From Ruminococcus sp. UBA3280 (GTDB lineage Bacteria; Bacillota; Clostridia; Oscillospirales; Ruminococcaceae): 5,137 bases of DNA. Positions within the stretch are counted from its first letter, which is position 1; every line of letters starts with the position of its first letter. Of this stretch, positions 1 through 5,137 are shown piece after piece. Under the pieces are notes generated by a model, which was given only the letters and a program-made list of their open reading frames with translations, did not search any database and had not been told where the DNA came from. The position numbers were made by a program, and so were the translations under genes. The stretch is taken from positions 1-5,137 of the forward strand of contig DETU01000042.1 of assembly GCA_002362175.1 (NCBI GenBank). The letters are read 5' to 3'.

Positions 1-24
1 AATGTGGAAATTGTAAATATATAC

Positions 25-55
25 TTGACTTAGAGTTAACTTCAGATGATATAAT
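25..55 (+). promoter_or_regulatory. Sigma-A-type promoter with 19-bp spacer (MerR-type architecture)
   Basis: A -35 box TTGACT (25-30) and a perfect -10 box TATAAT (50-55) are separated by 19 bp rather than the usual 17. Good boxes held at an over-long 19-20 bp spacing are the hallmark of promoters activated by MerR-family regulators, which untwist the spacer DNA. The predicted transcription start is near base 62, leaving a leader of about 34 nt before the acetyltransferase start at 96. It should drive the whole plus-strand cluster. The boxes and spacing are read directly; MerR control is inferred. Confidence 0.8.
28..47 (+). promoter_or_regulatory. Probable MerR-family operator in the promoter spacer
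   Basis: A dyad is centred between bases 37 and 38. The core AGTTAACT (34-41) is perfectly palindromic, and outer matches (T31/A44, A28/T47, plus G-T pairs) make it imperfect outside the core. Written as half-sites it is CTTAGAG-TTAA-CTTCAGA. The left half matches six of seven bases of the CTTAAAG half-site I recall for the Bacillus subtilis AdhR operator (CTTAAAG-N4-CTTTAAG); the right half matches less well. Its place between the -35 and -10 boxes is where MerR proteins bind. No regulator gene is in the window. Confidence 0.6.
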
Positions 56-80
56 AACAGCATAAAAAATATAATATTTC

Positions 81-86
81 AGGAGG
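81..86 (+). promoter_or_regulatory. Ribosome binding site of the acetyltransferase gene
   Basis: AGGAGG lies 9 nt before the ATG at 96 and fixes that start. Confidence 0.85.
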
Positions 87-95
87 ACAGAATTA

Positions 96-650
96 ATGGA
101 ATGTGAAGAAACAAGAGTTGACCTTAGAATCCCGAATCCCGACGGAATGAAAGAAGCCCGGAAAAACAGGGAGATTCTTTTTAAACTGAATCATACTATG
201 CCTATGACAGCAGAGTATACGGAACTTCTGAAAGAGTTATTTAGAGGGAACATAGGAGAGGGGAGTTTTGTTTCTTCTCCGTTAAGTTCAATGTCATGTC
301 CCGAAAATGTAAAAATCGGAAAAAACGTTTTTATCAACGGCAACGTTCTTTTTATGGCACGTAGTGGTATAACAATTGAAGATGATGTACAGATTGCGGC
401 AAATGCCCAATTTATATCGAACAATCATGACCCTTATGACAGAATGGTGCTTACCTGTAAACCTGTTCTTATAAAAAAAGGTGCATGGATTGGAGCAGGT
501 GCAACAATTCTTCCGGGTGTATGTGTAGGAAAACACGCTATTGTAGGAGCAGGTTCGGTTGTGACGAAAGACGTGCCTGACTATGCTGTTGTTGTCGGGA
601 ATCCTGCAAAGATGATAAAGACGCTTGACAAAAAAAGATTTGATGATTAA
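96..650 (+). CDS. LacA/Maa-family sugar-type O-acetyltransferase (hexapeptide repeat)
   Basis: This 184-residue cytoplasmic protein probably transfers an acetyl group from acetyl-CoA to a hydroxyl group and should act as a trimer, as the family does. Residues 20-50 resemble the N-terminal maltose-acetyltransferase segment (FKLNHTMP at 29-36), shortened by about 20 residues relative to E. coli LacA. Residues about 70-175 form the left-handed beta-helix, with hexapeptide turns such as VKIGKN, WIGAGATILPG (131-141) and VGAGSVVTKDVP (150-161), ending in GNPAKMI. His111 in SNNHDPYD aligns with the catalytic histidine of LacA (His115). The loop around residues 87-92 (MARSGI) differs from LacA, so the acceptor may not be galactoside or maltose. 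It is the first gene after the promoter, and its stop lies 16 nt before the next start. Acceptor unknown; family assignment is firm. Confidence 0.9.
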   Translation: MECEETRVDLRIPNPDGMKEARKNREILFKLNHTMPMTAEYTELLKELFRGNIGEGSFVSSPLSSMSCPENVKIGKNVFINGNVLFMARSGITIEDDVQIAANAQFISNNHDPYDRMVLTCKPVLIKKGAWIGAGATILPGVCVGKHAIVGAGSVVTKDVPDYAVVVGNPAKMIKTLDKKRFDD

Positions 651-653
651 AAA

Positions 654-659
654 AGGAGG
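654..659 (+). promoter_or_regulatory. Ribosome binding site that sets the start of the CMD-family gene
   Basis: AGGAGG lies 7 nt before the ATG at 667. It selects that start over an in-frame ATG at 625, which lies inside the upstream gene and has no such site. Confidence 0.85.
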
Positions 660-666
660 AATTTTT

Positions 667-993
667 ATGGCAAAAGTAACTGCCGGCAGAGATGAAATGG
701 GAAATTTTGCCCCGAAATTCGCAGAACTGAATGATGATGTACTTTTTGGTGAAGTATGGTCAAGAGAGGAACAGCTTTCCGCAAGGGAACGCAGTATTAT
801 AACGGTTGTTTCGCTTATGGCAATCGGAATCCTTGACAGTTCGCTGAAATTTCATATTCAGAATTCAAAAAATCACGGTGTAACGGCTGAAGAAATGGCG
901 GAAATTCTGACTCATACGGCTTTTTATGCGGGCTGGCCGAAAGCATGGGCGGCTTTGCGTATGGCAAAAGAAGTATATAATTCTGAAGAATAA
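667..993 (+). CDS. Carboxymuconolactone decarboxylase (CMD) family protein, cysteine-free
   Basis: This is a 108-residue all-alpha protein of the CMD/AhpD-like fold. The family pattern is clear: a helix with RERSIITVVSLMAIG (40-54), the segment LKFHIQNSKNHGVTAEE (60-76), and the family signature EILTHTAFYAGWPKA (79-93). Family members usually assemble as hexamers. True gamma-CMD acts in protocatechuate breakdown and AhpD is a CxxC thiol peroxidase partner. This protein has no cysteine at all, so it cannot work as an AhpD-type thiol enzyme, and no aromatic-catabolism genes are nearby. Small CMD proteins are often found beside alcohol dehydrogenases and flavoproteins in anaerobes, where their reaction is not settled. 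The start at 667 is chosen because of its ribosome binding site. It is 15 nt from the alcohol dehydrogenase. Family sure, reaction unknown. Confidence 0.88.
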   Translation: MAKVTAGRDEMGNFAPKFAELNDDVLFGEVWSREEQLSARERSIITVVSLMAIGILDSSLKFHIQNSKNHGVTAEEMAEILTHTAFYAGWPKAWAALRMAKEVYNSEE

Positions 994-996
994 AGC

Positions 997-1002
997 AGGA
1001 GG
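997..1002 (+). promoter_or_regulatory. Ribosome binding site of the alcohol dehydrogenase gene
   Basis: AGGAGG begins 3 nt after the CMD-gene stop and ends 6 nt before the ATG at 1009. Confidence 0.85.
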
Positions 1003-1008
1003 TATCTT

Positions 1009-2175
1009 ATGTTAGGAAATTTTACTTATTGTAATCCTACACGTATTCATTTCGGAAAGGATTCATTACAGCATCTCGGTGAGGAACTTTCCGTTTACGG
1101 AAAAAATATTCTGCTTACTTACGGCGGAGGTTCAATAAAAAAGTCAGGTCTTTATGACGACGTGGTAAAAATACTTACTGACTGCGGAAAGAATATCATT
1201 GAACTTTCAGGTGTTATGCCGAATCCGACGGTTGATAAGCTTTACGAAGGTTGTAAGCTTGCAAGGGAAAATAATATTGACCTGATTCTTGCAGTGGGCG
1301 GAGGTTCTGTATGTGACTATGCAAAAGCTTTGTCTGTATCGGTTTATTGTGAAGATGACCCGTGGGATAAATATTATCTGCGTATGGAAGATGTGAATAA
1401 TAAGATTATTCCTGTTGGCTGTATTCTTACAATGGTCGGAACAGGTTCGGAAATGAACGGCGGTGCGGTTATTACAAACCACGAAACAAAGCTTAAAATA
1501 GGTCATGTTTTCGGTGAAAACGTTTTCCCGAAATTTTCAATTATGAATCCCGTATATACTTTCACGTTGCCCGTATATCAGATGACAGCAGGATTTTATG
1601 ATATTATGAATCATATCACAGAGCAGTATTTTTCCGATTCAGATGACTGTACGTCCGATTATGTCATGGAAGGACTTATGAAGTCGCTTATTCATAGTTC
1701 ACGTATTGCGGTGAAGAATCCGGAAGATTATGAAGCACGCAGTAATATTATGTGGATAGCCACATGGGCATTGAATACAATGGTAGCAAAGGGAAAAACG
1801 ACTTACTGGATGGTTCATATGATTGGACAGTCTATAGGTGCGTATACTGACGCAACTCACGGTATGACGCTTTCTGCTGTTTCTATGGCATATTACCGCC
1901 ATATAATGCCTTACGGTCTTGAAAAATTTAAACGTTTTGCTGTAAATGTATGGGGCGTTAATCCTGACGGCAAAACAGACGAGGAAACAGCTTCCGAAGG
2001 ATTGTGTGCAATGGAATCATGGATGAAGGAAATCGGACTTGTAATGAATATCAGTGAACTCGGGGTTACTGAGGATATGCTCGACGGTATCGCAGACGGT
2101 TCATTTATCTGTGAGGGCGGTTACAAGACGCTGAATCATGACGAAATTGTAAAAATTTTAAGGGAGAGTATGTAA
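1009..2175 (+). CDS. Iron-containing (group III) alcohol dehydrogenase, YqhD/BdhA-like
   Basis: This 388-residue cytoplasmic oxidoreductase is full length for the family and most likely reduces aldehydes to alcohols. The N-terminal Rossmann-like half has YGGGSIKKSG (38-47) and AVGGGSVCDYAK (95-106), the dinucleotide-binding motifs. The C-terminal helical half carries all four expected metal ligands: Asp198 and His202 in TAGFYDIMNHITEQYF, His270 in WMVHMIG, and His284 in DATHGMTL. The first GGGS motif takes the place of the Asp that makes NAD-type members such as FucO reject NADP, so NADPH preference is likely; YqhD has the same arrangement. In YqhD a second histidine follows the third ligand (HMLGH); here it is Gln274 (HMIGQ). 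YqhD-like enzymes clear methylglyoxal, acrolein and lipid aldehydes, which fits a stress-inducible operon. The alternative is butanol/ethanol fermentation. The flavodoxin start follows after 1 nt, suggesting translational coupling. Confidence 0.93.
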   Translation: MLGNFTYCNPTRIHFGKDSLQHLGEELSVYGKNILLTYGGGSIKKSGLYDDVVKILTDCGKNIIELSGVMPNPTVDKLYEGCKLARENNIDLILAVGGGSVCDYAKALSVSVYCEDDPWDKYYLRMEDVNNKIIPVGCILTMVGTGSEMNGGAVITNHETKLKIGHVFGENVFPKFSIMNPVYTFTLPVYQMTAGFYDIMNHITEQYFSDSDDCTSDYVMEGLMKSLIHSSRIAVKNPEDYEARSNIMWIATWALNTMVAKGKTTYWMVHMIGQSIGAYTDATHGMTLSAVSMAYYRHIMPYGLEKFKRFAVNVWGVNPDGKTDEETASEGLCAMESWMKEIGLVMNISELGVTEDMLDGIADGSFICEGGYKTLNHDEIVKILRESM

Positions 2176-2176
2176 A

Positions 2177-2659
2177 ATGAGCAGGAAGTTGGTGGCATAT
2201 TTTTCGGCAAGCGGTGTGACCGCAGATGTTGCGGGCAAACTTGCCGATGCAACAGGTGCTGACCTTTACGAAATAAGACCTGAAACACCTTATACCGGTG
2301 CTGACCTTGACTGGACGGACAAAAACTCCCGTAATTACATTGAGATGCATGACAAGACAATCCGTCCTGCAATTGCGGATAAAAATGCGGATATTGCAGA
2401 CTGTGATGTGATTTTCTTAGGTTTTCCTATCTGGTGGTATGTTGCACCGACAATTATAAACACGTTTCTTGAAAGTTATGATTTTTCGGGAAAGACAATT
2501 GTTCTCTTTGCTACTTCAGGCGGAAGCGGTTTCGGAAATACAGTTGAGGAACTGAAATGCAGTGTTTCCGACAATACGGTTATAAAAGAGGGGAAACTTC
2601 TTAACGGCGGTCAGTCTGTTGCAGACCTGAAAAAATGGGCTGAAAGTCTTGATGTATGA
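2177..2659 (+). CDS. Flavodoxin (FMN electron carrier)
   Basis: This 160-residue flavodoxin-like protein binds FMN and probably shuttles electrons in the cytoplasm. After the first strand (KLVAYFS) the phosphate-binding loop SASGVTADVA (10-19) is present, in the S-x-S-G-x-T form common in the Flavodoxin_4-type family rather than the T-x-T-G-x-T of classical flavodoxins. The aromatic flavin loop FPIWWYVAP (83-91) and the third loop ATSGGSGFGNT (112-122) complete the FMN site. Its length fits a short-chain flavodoxin with no extra domain. The start lies 1 nt after the alcohol dehydrogenase stop; a purine-rich AGGGAGAG at 2161-2168, within the end of that gene, can serve as its ribosome binding site. 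The last bases of the gene form one arm of a 9-bp inverted repeat. The redox partner is unknown; the neighbouring reductase is a candidate. Confidence 0.92.
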   Translation: MSRKLVAYFSASGVTADVAGKLADATGADLYEIRPETPYTGADLDWTDKNSRNYIEMHDKTIRPAIADKNADIADCDVIFLGFPIWWYVAPTIINTFLESYDFSGKTIVLFATSGGSGFGNTVEELKCSVSDNTVIKEGKLLNGGQSVADLKKWAESLDV

Positions 2660-2713
2660 TTATGGAAAGACCATACATCATATGTCACATGGTAATGTGT
2701 TAGTCCGTATGGT
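2650..2713 (+). repeat. Overlapping, mutually exclusive inverted repeats in the spacer before the last operon gene
   Basis: The central sequence ACCATACATCA (2670-2680) can pair in several ways. TGATGTATG (2650-2658) pairs perfectly with CATACATCA (2672-2680) over 9 bp, with a 13-nt loop. TATGG (2661-2665) pairs with CCATA (2671-2675), with a 5-nt loop. ACCATAC (2670-2676) pairs with GTATGGT (2707-2713) over 7 bp, enclosing a further hairpin CACAT-GGTA-ATGTG (2686-2699). The left arm of the first stem covers the flavodoxin stop codon. No T-tract follows any stem, so these are not standard terminators. An RNA processing or stabilising element, or a protein operator, is possible. The repeats are observed; a function is a guess. 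Confidence 0.5.
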
Positions 2714-2730
2714 TGAACTATATAAAAATA

Positions 2731-2736
2731 AGGAGG
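2731..2736 (+). promoter_or_regulatory. Ribosome binding site of the FMN reductase gene
   Basis: AGGAGG lies 7 nt before the ATG at 2744. It is well outside the hairpins at 2650-2713, so it should stay open in either folded state. Confidence 0.85.
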
Positions 2737-2743
2737 ATTAATA

Positions 2744-3277
2744 ATGAAAATACTGATGATTACAGGAAGTGCCCACAAAAACGGCACGACATCACTTCTG
2801 ACGGAGCAGTTTATAAAAGGTGCGGAAGAATCGGGACACGAAGTATTTCGTTTTGATTCGGCGTTTAAAAAAGTACACCCATGTATTGCGTGTGAAAAGT
2901 GTCATAATACGGATACAGGCTGTGTATTCAAAGACGATATGGAAGAACTCAATCCCGTTCTTCTTACGGCAGACGCAGTTGTATTTGTAACACCGATTTA
3001 TTATTATGCTATGAATGCACAGATTCGCACAGTAATAGACCGTTTTTATGCCAATGACTCGGCACTTCACGGAAATAAAAAAACTGTACTGATGATAACA
3101 ATGGCTGATGATACCATGGAATCAGCTGAAGGTGCTGTTGCGTCTTTCAGAGGAATGGCGAATTTTCTTGAATGGGAAATTGCAGGCACGGTTATCGGTG
3201 TGGACTGCGGTGACGTTGACGCACTTAAAAAGACTGATTATCCTGAAAAAGCCTATGAACTCGGAAAGAATATTTAG
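2744..3277 (+). CDS. Flavodoxin-fold NAD(P)H/FMN reductase with Cys4 motif (iron-sulfur flavoprotein-like)
   Basis: This 177-residue soluble protein belongs to the NADPH-dependent FMN reductase/flavodoxin-2 superfamily. The N-terminal strand and phosphate loop are MITGSAHKNGTTSLLTEQF (5-23), and the flavin-contacting loop is TPIYYYAMNAQIRTVIDRF (83-101). Between them Cys47, Cys50, Cys53 and Cys60 form C-x2-C-x2-C-x6-C, followed by the family DDM (64-66). This matches the compact C-x2-C-x2-C-x4-7-C motif that binds a [4Fe-4S] cluster in archaeal and clostridial iron-sulfur flavoproteins. Many relatives are annotated only as NAD(P)H-dependent oxidoreductases, and cluster binding has been shown for few of them. 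Likely roles are electron transfer to O2, peroxide or quinones, or reduction of the neighbouring flavodoxin. It follows the flavodoxin gene after 84 nt and precedes the terminator. Fold certain; Fe-S content probable. Confidence 0.88.
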   Translation: MKILMITGSAHKNGTTSLLTEQFIKGAEESGHEVFRFDSAFKKVHPCIACEKCHNTDTGCVFKDDMEELNPVLLTADAVVFVTPIYYYAMNAQIRTVIDRFYANDSALHGNKKTVLMITMADDTMESAEGAVASFRGMANFLEWEIAGTVIGVDCGDVDALKKTDYPEKAYELGKNI

Positions 3278-3284
3278 TTAACAG

Positions 3285-3324
3285 AAAAGCCTGTATTTTC
3301 AGAAATGAATTTACAGGCTTTTTT
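3285..3324 (+). terminator. Rho-independent terminator between convergent genes
   Basis: An 11-bp perfect stem pairs AAAAGCCTGTA (3285-3295) with TACAGGCTTTT (3312-3322). Inside it, past a T-T/T-T internal loop, a second stem TTCA/TGAA closes on a GAAA tetraloop (3302-3305). A run of six T (3319-3324) follows on the plus strand. It lies 7 nt after the reductase stop and ends the plus-strand cluster. On the minus strand the same hairpin ends in four T within the stem and then CTG, so it may also stop the convergent membrane-protein transcript, less strongly. Confidence 0.9.
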
Positions 3325-3334
3325 ATGTTCTGTT

Positions 3335-5062
3335 TTATTCGGACATACAACCGACAGCAAGATAAATAATTACTGTGAATAATGCAAACAGCAATGTCAT
3401 TGTTTCCGTAATATATATGGCTATTCTGCCGGCTTTTGTCTTATGTGAAATGATTTTATCTGAAATTATTCCTGTAAATAAAGCTCCTGTAATAACAGTT
3501 GGTGTAATATACCTGAAATTCATTGTACAAGTGAAAGGGTAATCATAGCACATCTTATAGAAATTAATCATCATTGTGATGTAGAACGTTACAAAGAATA
3601 TTTTTTCGTCGGTGTTCATTCTGCATTTTCTGAAGCACGTTATTATCATGGCAATAAATGCGTACAGGGCAATAACAGTGCCTATAATGAAAAATACTGT
3701 TGCCACTTTGTTCATGAATGAATTTTCAGGAAAACAACCCTCATTTATACCTTCTTCAAACAATGAGCTTTTCAGTATGGCAACAAGCGGATTATATTCG
3801 TTATATCCCATTACTTCACCGTTTTCTTCATATGCCCACTGTATAAAAACACTTCGGAACTGTTTTGGTGAAAAATCAGTTATTCTTGACAGAAAATTCT
3901 GATTCCCTATGTATTGAAGCATTCCTTTGTCAAGTTCCTGAACGTATGTAAGGGGAATTTTCCATTTGATAAAATTGTGTATTCCGTACCATAATCCAAG
4001 CGGACAGCATACCCCTGCGAACGCAAGGAACTGTATGAGAAGTTTTTTTCCGTCAGTTCTGATTTTCCTTATAAAGACTATAAGAAATATTATTGCCACA
4101 GACGGTGCAACAAGTGCTGCTGAAAGTTTAGTCATCATACCAAGTCCGATACAGACGGCAATTTTCAGAATATTTTTCATTGTCGGATTTTCGTACCATT
4201 TCAGCGTTGTTATAACCGCACCGAGCATAAACGCTACAGACAATATATCATTGTTTATACTTCCCGATAACAGTATAAATGCAGGGTGGAAAGAAATTAT
4301 TGCAAGAGGTATGTAAAGAGCTGTACCTTTAAGCTTAAAGTGTCTGAGAATACGGTATGAGGAAATTATAATGCACATTGAGTAGAAAAGCGTAAGAGTT
4401 TGCAGACTTTCTCTTGCCGGGTCACGACCTGTAAGGAATATATTTTCATTTATATATATCCATAACGCACTTATTGCATGGTGTAAAGGAGGGTGACAGA
4501 ACTGCCATCTTTCACGTACATCAAAGTCGGCAATATGATTATTGAACAATAAATATTCAATATATCCTGCGTGCCCCACATCAGAACCGAATGAACCTAA
4601 ATCATGCTGACGGGTATAAACGGAAGTCTGTAGAACATAATACATTTTTATCAGGAAGCCTGTTCCGATTATCAGCAGTGAATTTAACTGTGTACGGTAT
4701 TTTTTTGAATCCGCAAGACAGTACAGAATAAAAATTATGATATATCCGCCTGTAAAGTGCCATATGGCTTTGTTTTCGGACGAAGCGTACAACAATACAG
4801 CTGAAAGGTTAGCAATAACCGCACTGACCGTAAATATTATGAATCCTGATTTATTCAGTTTGTCGGTTTTATACCTGTAGTATCCGAATGTAAATATGAG
4901 TGCTGTTATAATAAATGTTTCTATCCATAATGCATTTGACGGAATGTTATCAGTTGCTCCGAGAAAAAACGGATTAATTATAAGGCATATTCCTAAAGCC
5001 AAAAGATATGGGTGTGCGGATATTGATTTTATTATAGTTTCAGTCAGATTTTTTCTGTTCAT
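3335..5062 (-). CDS. Polytopic membrane protein, putative GT-C (family 39/ArnT-like) glycosyltransferase
   Basis: This 575-residue integral membrane protein has roughly 12-14 hydrophobic segments, for example near residues 18-36, 47-62, 73-92, 103-117, 222-237, 248-265, 270-288, 298-330, 340-358, 452-476, 487-503, 520-535 and 546-570. GT-C features are visible: an acidic first outer loop RQHDLGSFG (151-159; His153-Asp154), then GHAGYIEYLL (163-172), WQFCHPPLHH (186-195), SGSINND (266-272), MTKLSA (310-315) and RYITP (517-521). The HD plus HPPLHH arrangement recurs in a family of glycosyltransferase 39-like proteins in gut Bacillota. Such enzymes use polyprenyl-phosphate sugars to glycosylate lipids, proteins or wall polymers outside the membrane. 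Donor and acceptor cannot be read here. The start at 5062 has a nearby ribosome binding site. It converges on the redox cluster, with no functional link apparent. Confidence 0.8.
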   Translation of the reverse strand: MNRKNLTETIIKSISAHPYLLALGICLIINPFFLGATDNIPSNALWIETFIITALIFTFGYYRYKTDKLNKSGFIIFTVSAVIANLSAVLLYASSENKAIWHFTGGYIIIFILYCLADSKKYRTQLNSLLIIGTGFLIKMYYVLQTSVYTRQHDLGSFGSDVGHAGYIEYLLFNNHIADFDVRERWQFCHPPLHHAISALWIYINENIFLTGRDPARESLQTLTLFYSMCIIISSYRILRHFKLKGTALYIPLAIISFHPAFILLSGSINNDILSVAFMLGAVITTLKWYENPTMKNILKIAVCIGLGMMTKLSAALVAPSVAIIFLIVFIRKIRTDGKKLLIQFLAFAGVCCPLGLWYGIHNFIKWKIPLTYVQELDKGMLQYIGNQNFLSRITDFSPKQFRSVFIQWAYEENGEVMGYNEYNPLVAILKSSLFEEGINEGCFPENSFMNKVATVFFIIGTVIALYAFIAMIITCFRKCRMNTDEKIFFVTFYITMMINFYKMCYDYPFTCTMNFRYITPTVITGALFTGIISDKIISHKTKAGRIAIYITETMTLLFALFTVIIYLAVGCMSE

Positions 5063-5067
5063 AGAAG

Positions 5068-5073
5068 TTCCTT
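5068..5073 (-). promoter_or_regulatory. Ribosome binding site of the membrane glycosyltransferase gene
   Basis: On the minus strand AAGGAA (within GGAAAGGAAC) lies 5 nt before the ATG that starts at 5062. It is weaker than the AGGAGG sites of the plus-strand cluster but supports this start. Confidence 0.65.
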
Positions 5074-5094
5074 TCCATATGAAAATCCAATATT

Positions 5095-5100
5095 ATTATA
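5095..5100 (-). promoter_or_regulatory. Possible -10 element for the membrane-protein gene
   Basis: A perfect TATAAT on the minus strand lies 32 nt before the start codon. The hexamer 17 bp upstream (AAGTAT) is a poor -35 box, and there is no TGn extension. A second TATAAT on the same strand (5128-5133) could belong to another promoter whose -35 would fall outside the window. In such A+T-rich DNA either match may be chance. Confidence 0.35.
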
Positions 5101-5137
5101 CTTTTATCTTCCATTAGATACTTTTTTATTATATTAT

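Noticed and set aside
70..75. A second perfect TATAAT downstream of the main -10 box.
   Set aside because: The hexamer 17 bp upstream (around 47-52) is not a -35 box, and a start about 12 nt further on would fall almost on the ribosome binding site.
191..536. Minus-strand open frames opposite the acetyltransferase gene.
   Set aside because: The plus-strand protein is clearly conserved with its catalytic His; the reverse frames show low-complexity, non-protein-like composition and no start signal.
625..666. In-frame upstream start that would lengthen the CMD-family protein by 14 residues and overlap the acetyltransferase gene.
   Set aside because: The AGGAGG at 654-659 sits 7 nt before the ATG at 667, the added residues do not look like the family, and 625 has no ribosome binding site.
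2713..2730. Possible internal promoter before the reductase gene (TTGAAC at 2713-2718 and TATAAA at 2720-2725).
   Set aside because: The two hexamers are almost adjacent, and no acceptable -35 box lies 16-19 bp upstream of the TATAAA, so this is not a promoter by sequence.
3612..4316. Two plus-strand open frames (3612-3902 and 3966-4316).
   Set aside because: They lie opposite the 575-residue membrane protein, have no plausible ribosome binding site or family features, and look like antisense frames.
1..5137. CRISPR arrays, tRNA/rRNA genes, insertion sequences, phage or toxin-antitoxin genes.
   Set aside because: No regular repeat-spacer pattern, cloverleaf, transposase or terminal inverted repeats were seen; nearly all sequence is accounted for by six intact genes.

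Overview
The window looks like chromosomal DNA of a low-GC anaerobic member of the Bacillota, probably a clostridium of the Ruminococcus/Oscillospiraceae type. This rests on strong AGGAGG ribosome binding sites, A+T-rich spacers and the style of the redox proteins. No gene here is diagnostic for a genus, so the assignment is an inference.

Bases 1-3277 hold a five-gene plus-strand cluster. It opens with a promoter that has consensus-like -35 and -10 boxes held 19 bp apart, with a dyad centred on AGTTAACT between them. This is the classic layout of promoters controlled by MerR-family activators. The genes are, in order: a LacA/Maa-type hexapeptide O-acetyltransferase (96-650), a cysteine-free carboxymuconolactone-decarboxylase-fold protein (667-993), an iron-type, probably NADPH-preferring alcohol dehydrogenase (1009-2175), a flavodoxin (2177-2659), and a flavodoxin-fold NAD(P)H/FMN reductase with a four-cysteine motif like that of iron-sulfur flavoproteins (2744-3277). 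The first four are packed 1-16 nt apart. The fifth follows an 84-nt spacer full of overlapping inverted repeats. A strong hairpin plus T-tract terminator (3285-3324) ends the unit.

Taken together, the cluster reads as an inducible module for reactive carbonyl, electrophile or flavin redox stress. The alcohol dehydrogenase would reduce aldehydes, the two flavoproteins would move electrons, and a MerR-family sensor of the AdhR/NmlR kind (not in the window, expected just upstream) would switch it on. The functional theme is inferred from families and promoter architecture; no substrate can be read from the sequence.

Bases 3335-5062 on the minus strand encode a large convergent polytopic membrane protein resembling GT-C (family 39/ArnT-like) glycosyltransferases. 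It appears unrelated to the redox cluster and shares the intergenic terminator region with it. Bases 5063-5137 are its A+T-rich 5' region. I saw no tRNA, rRNA, CRISPR array, insertion sequence or phage gene.
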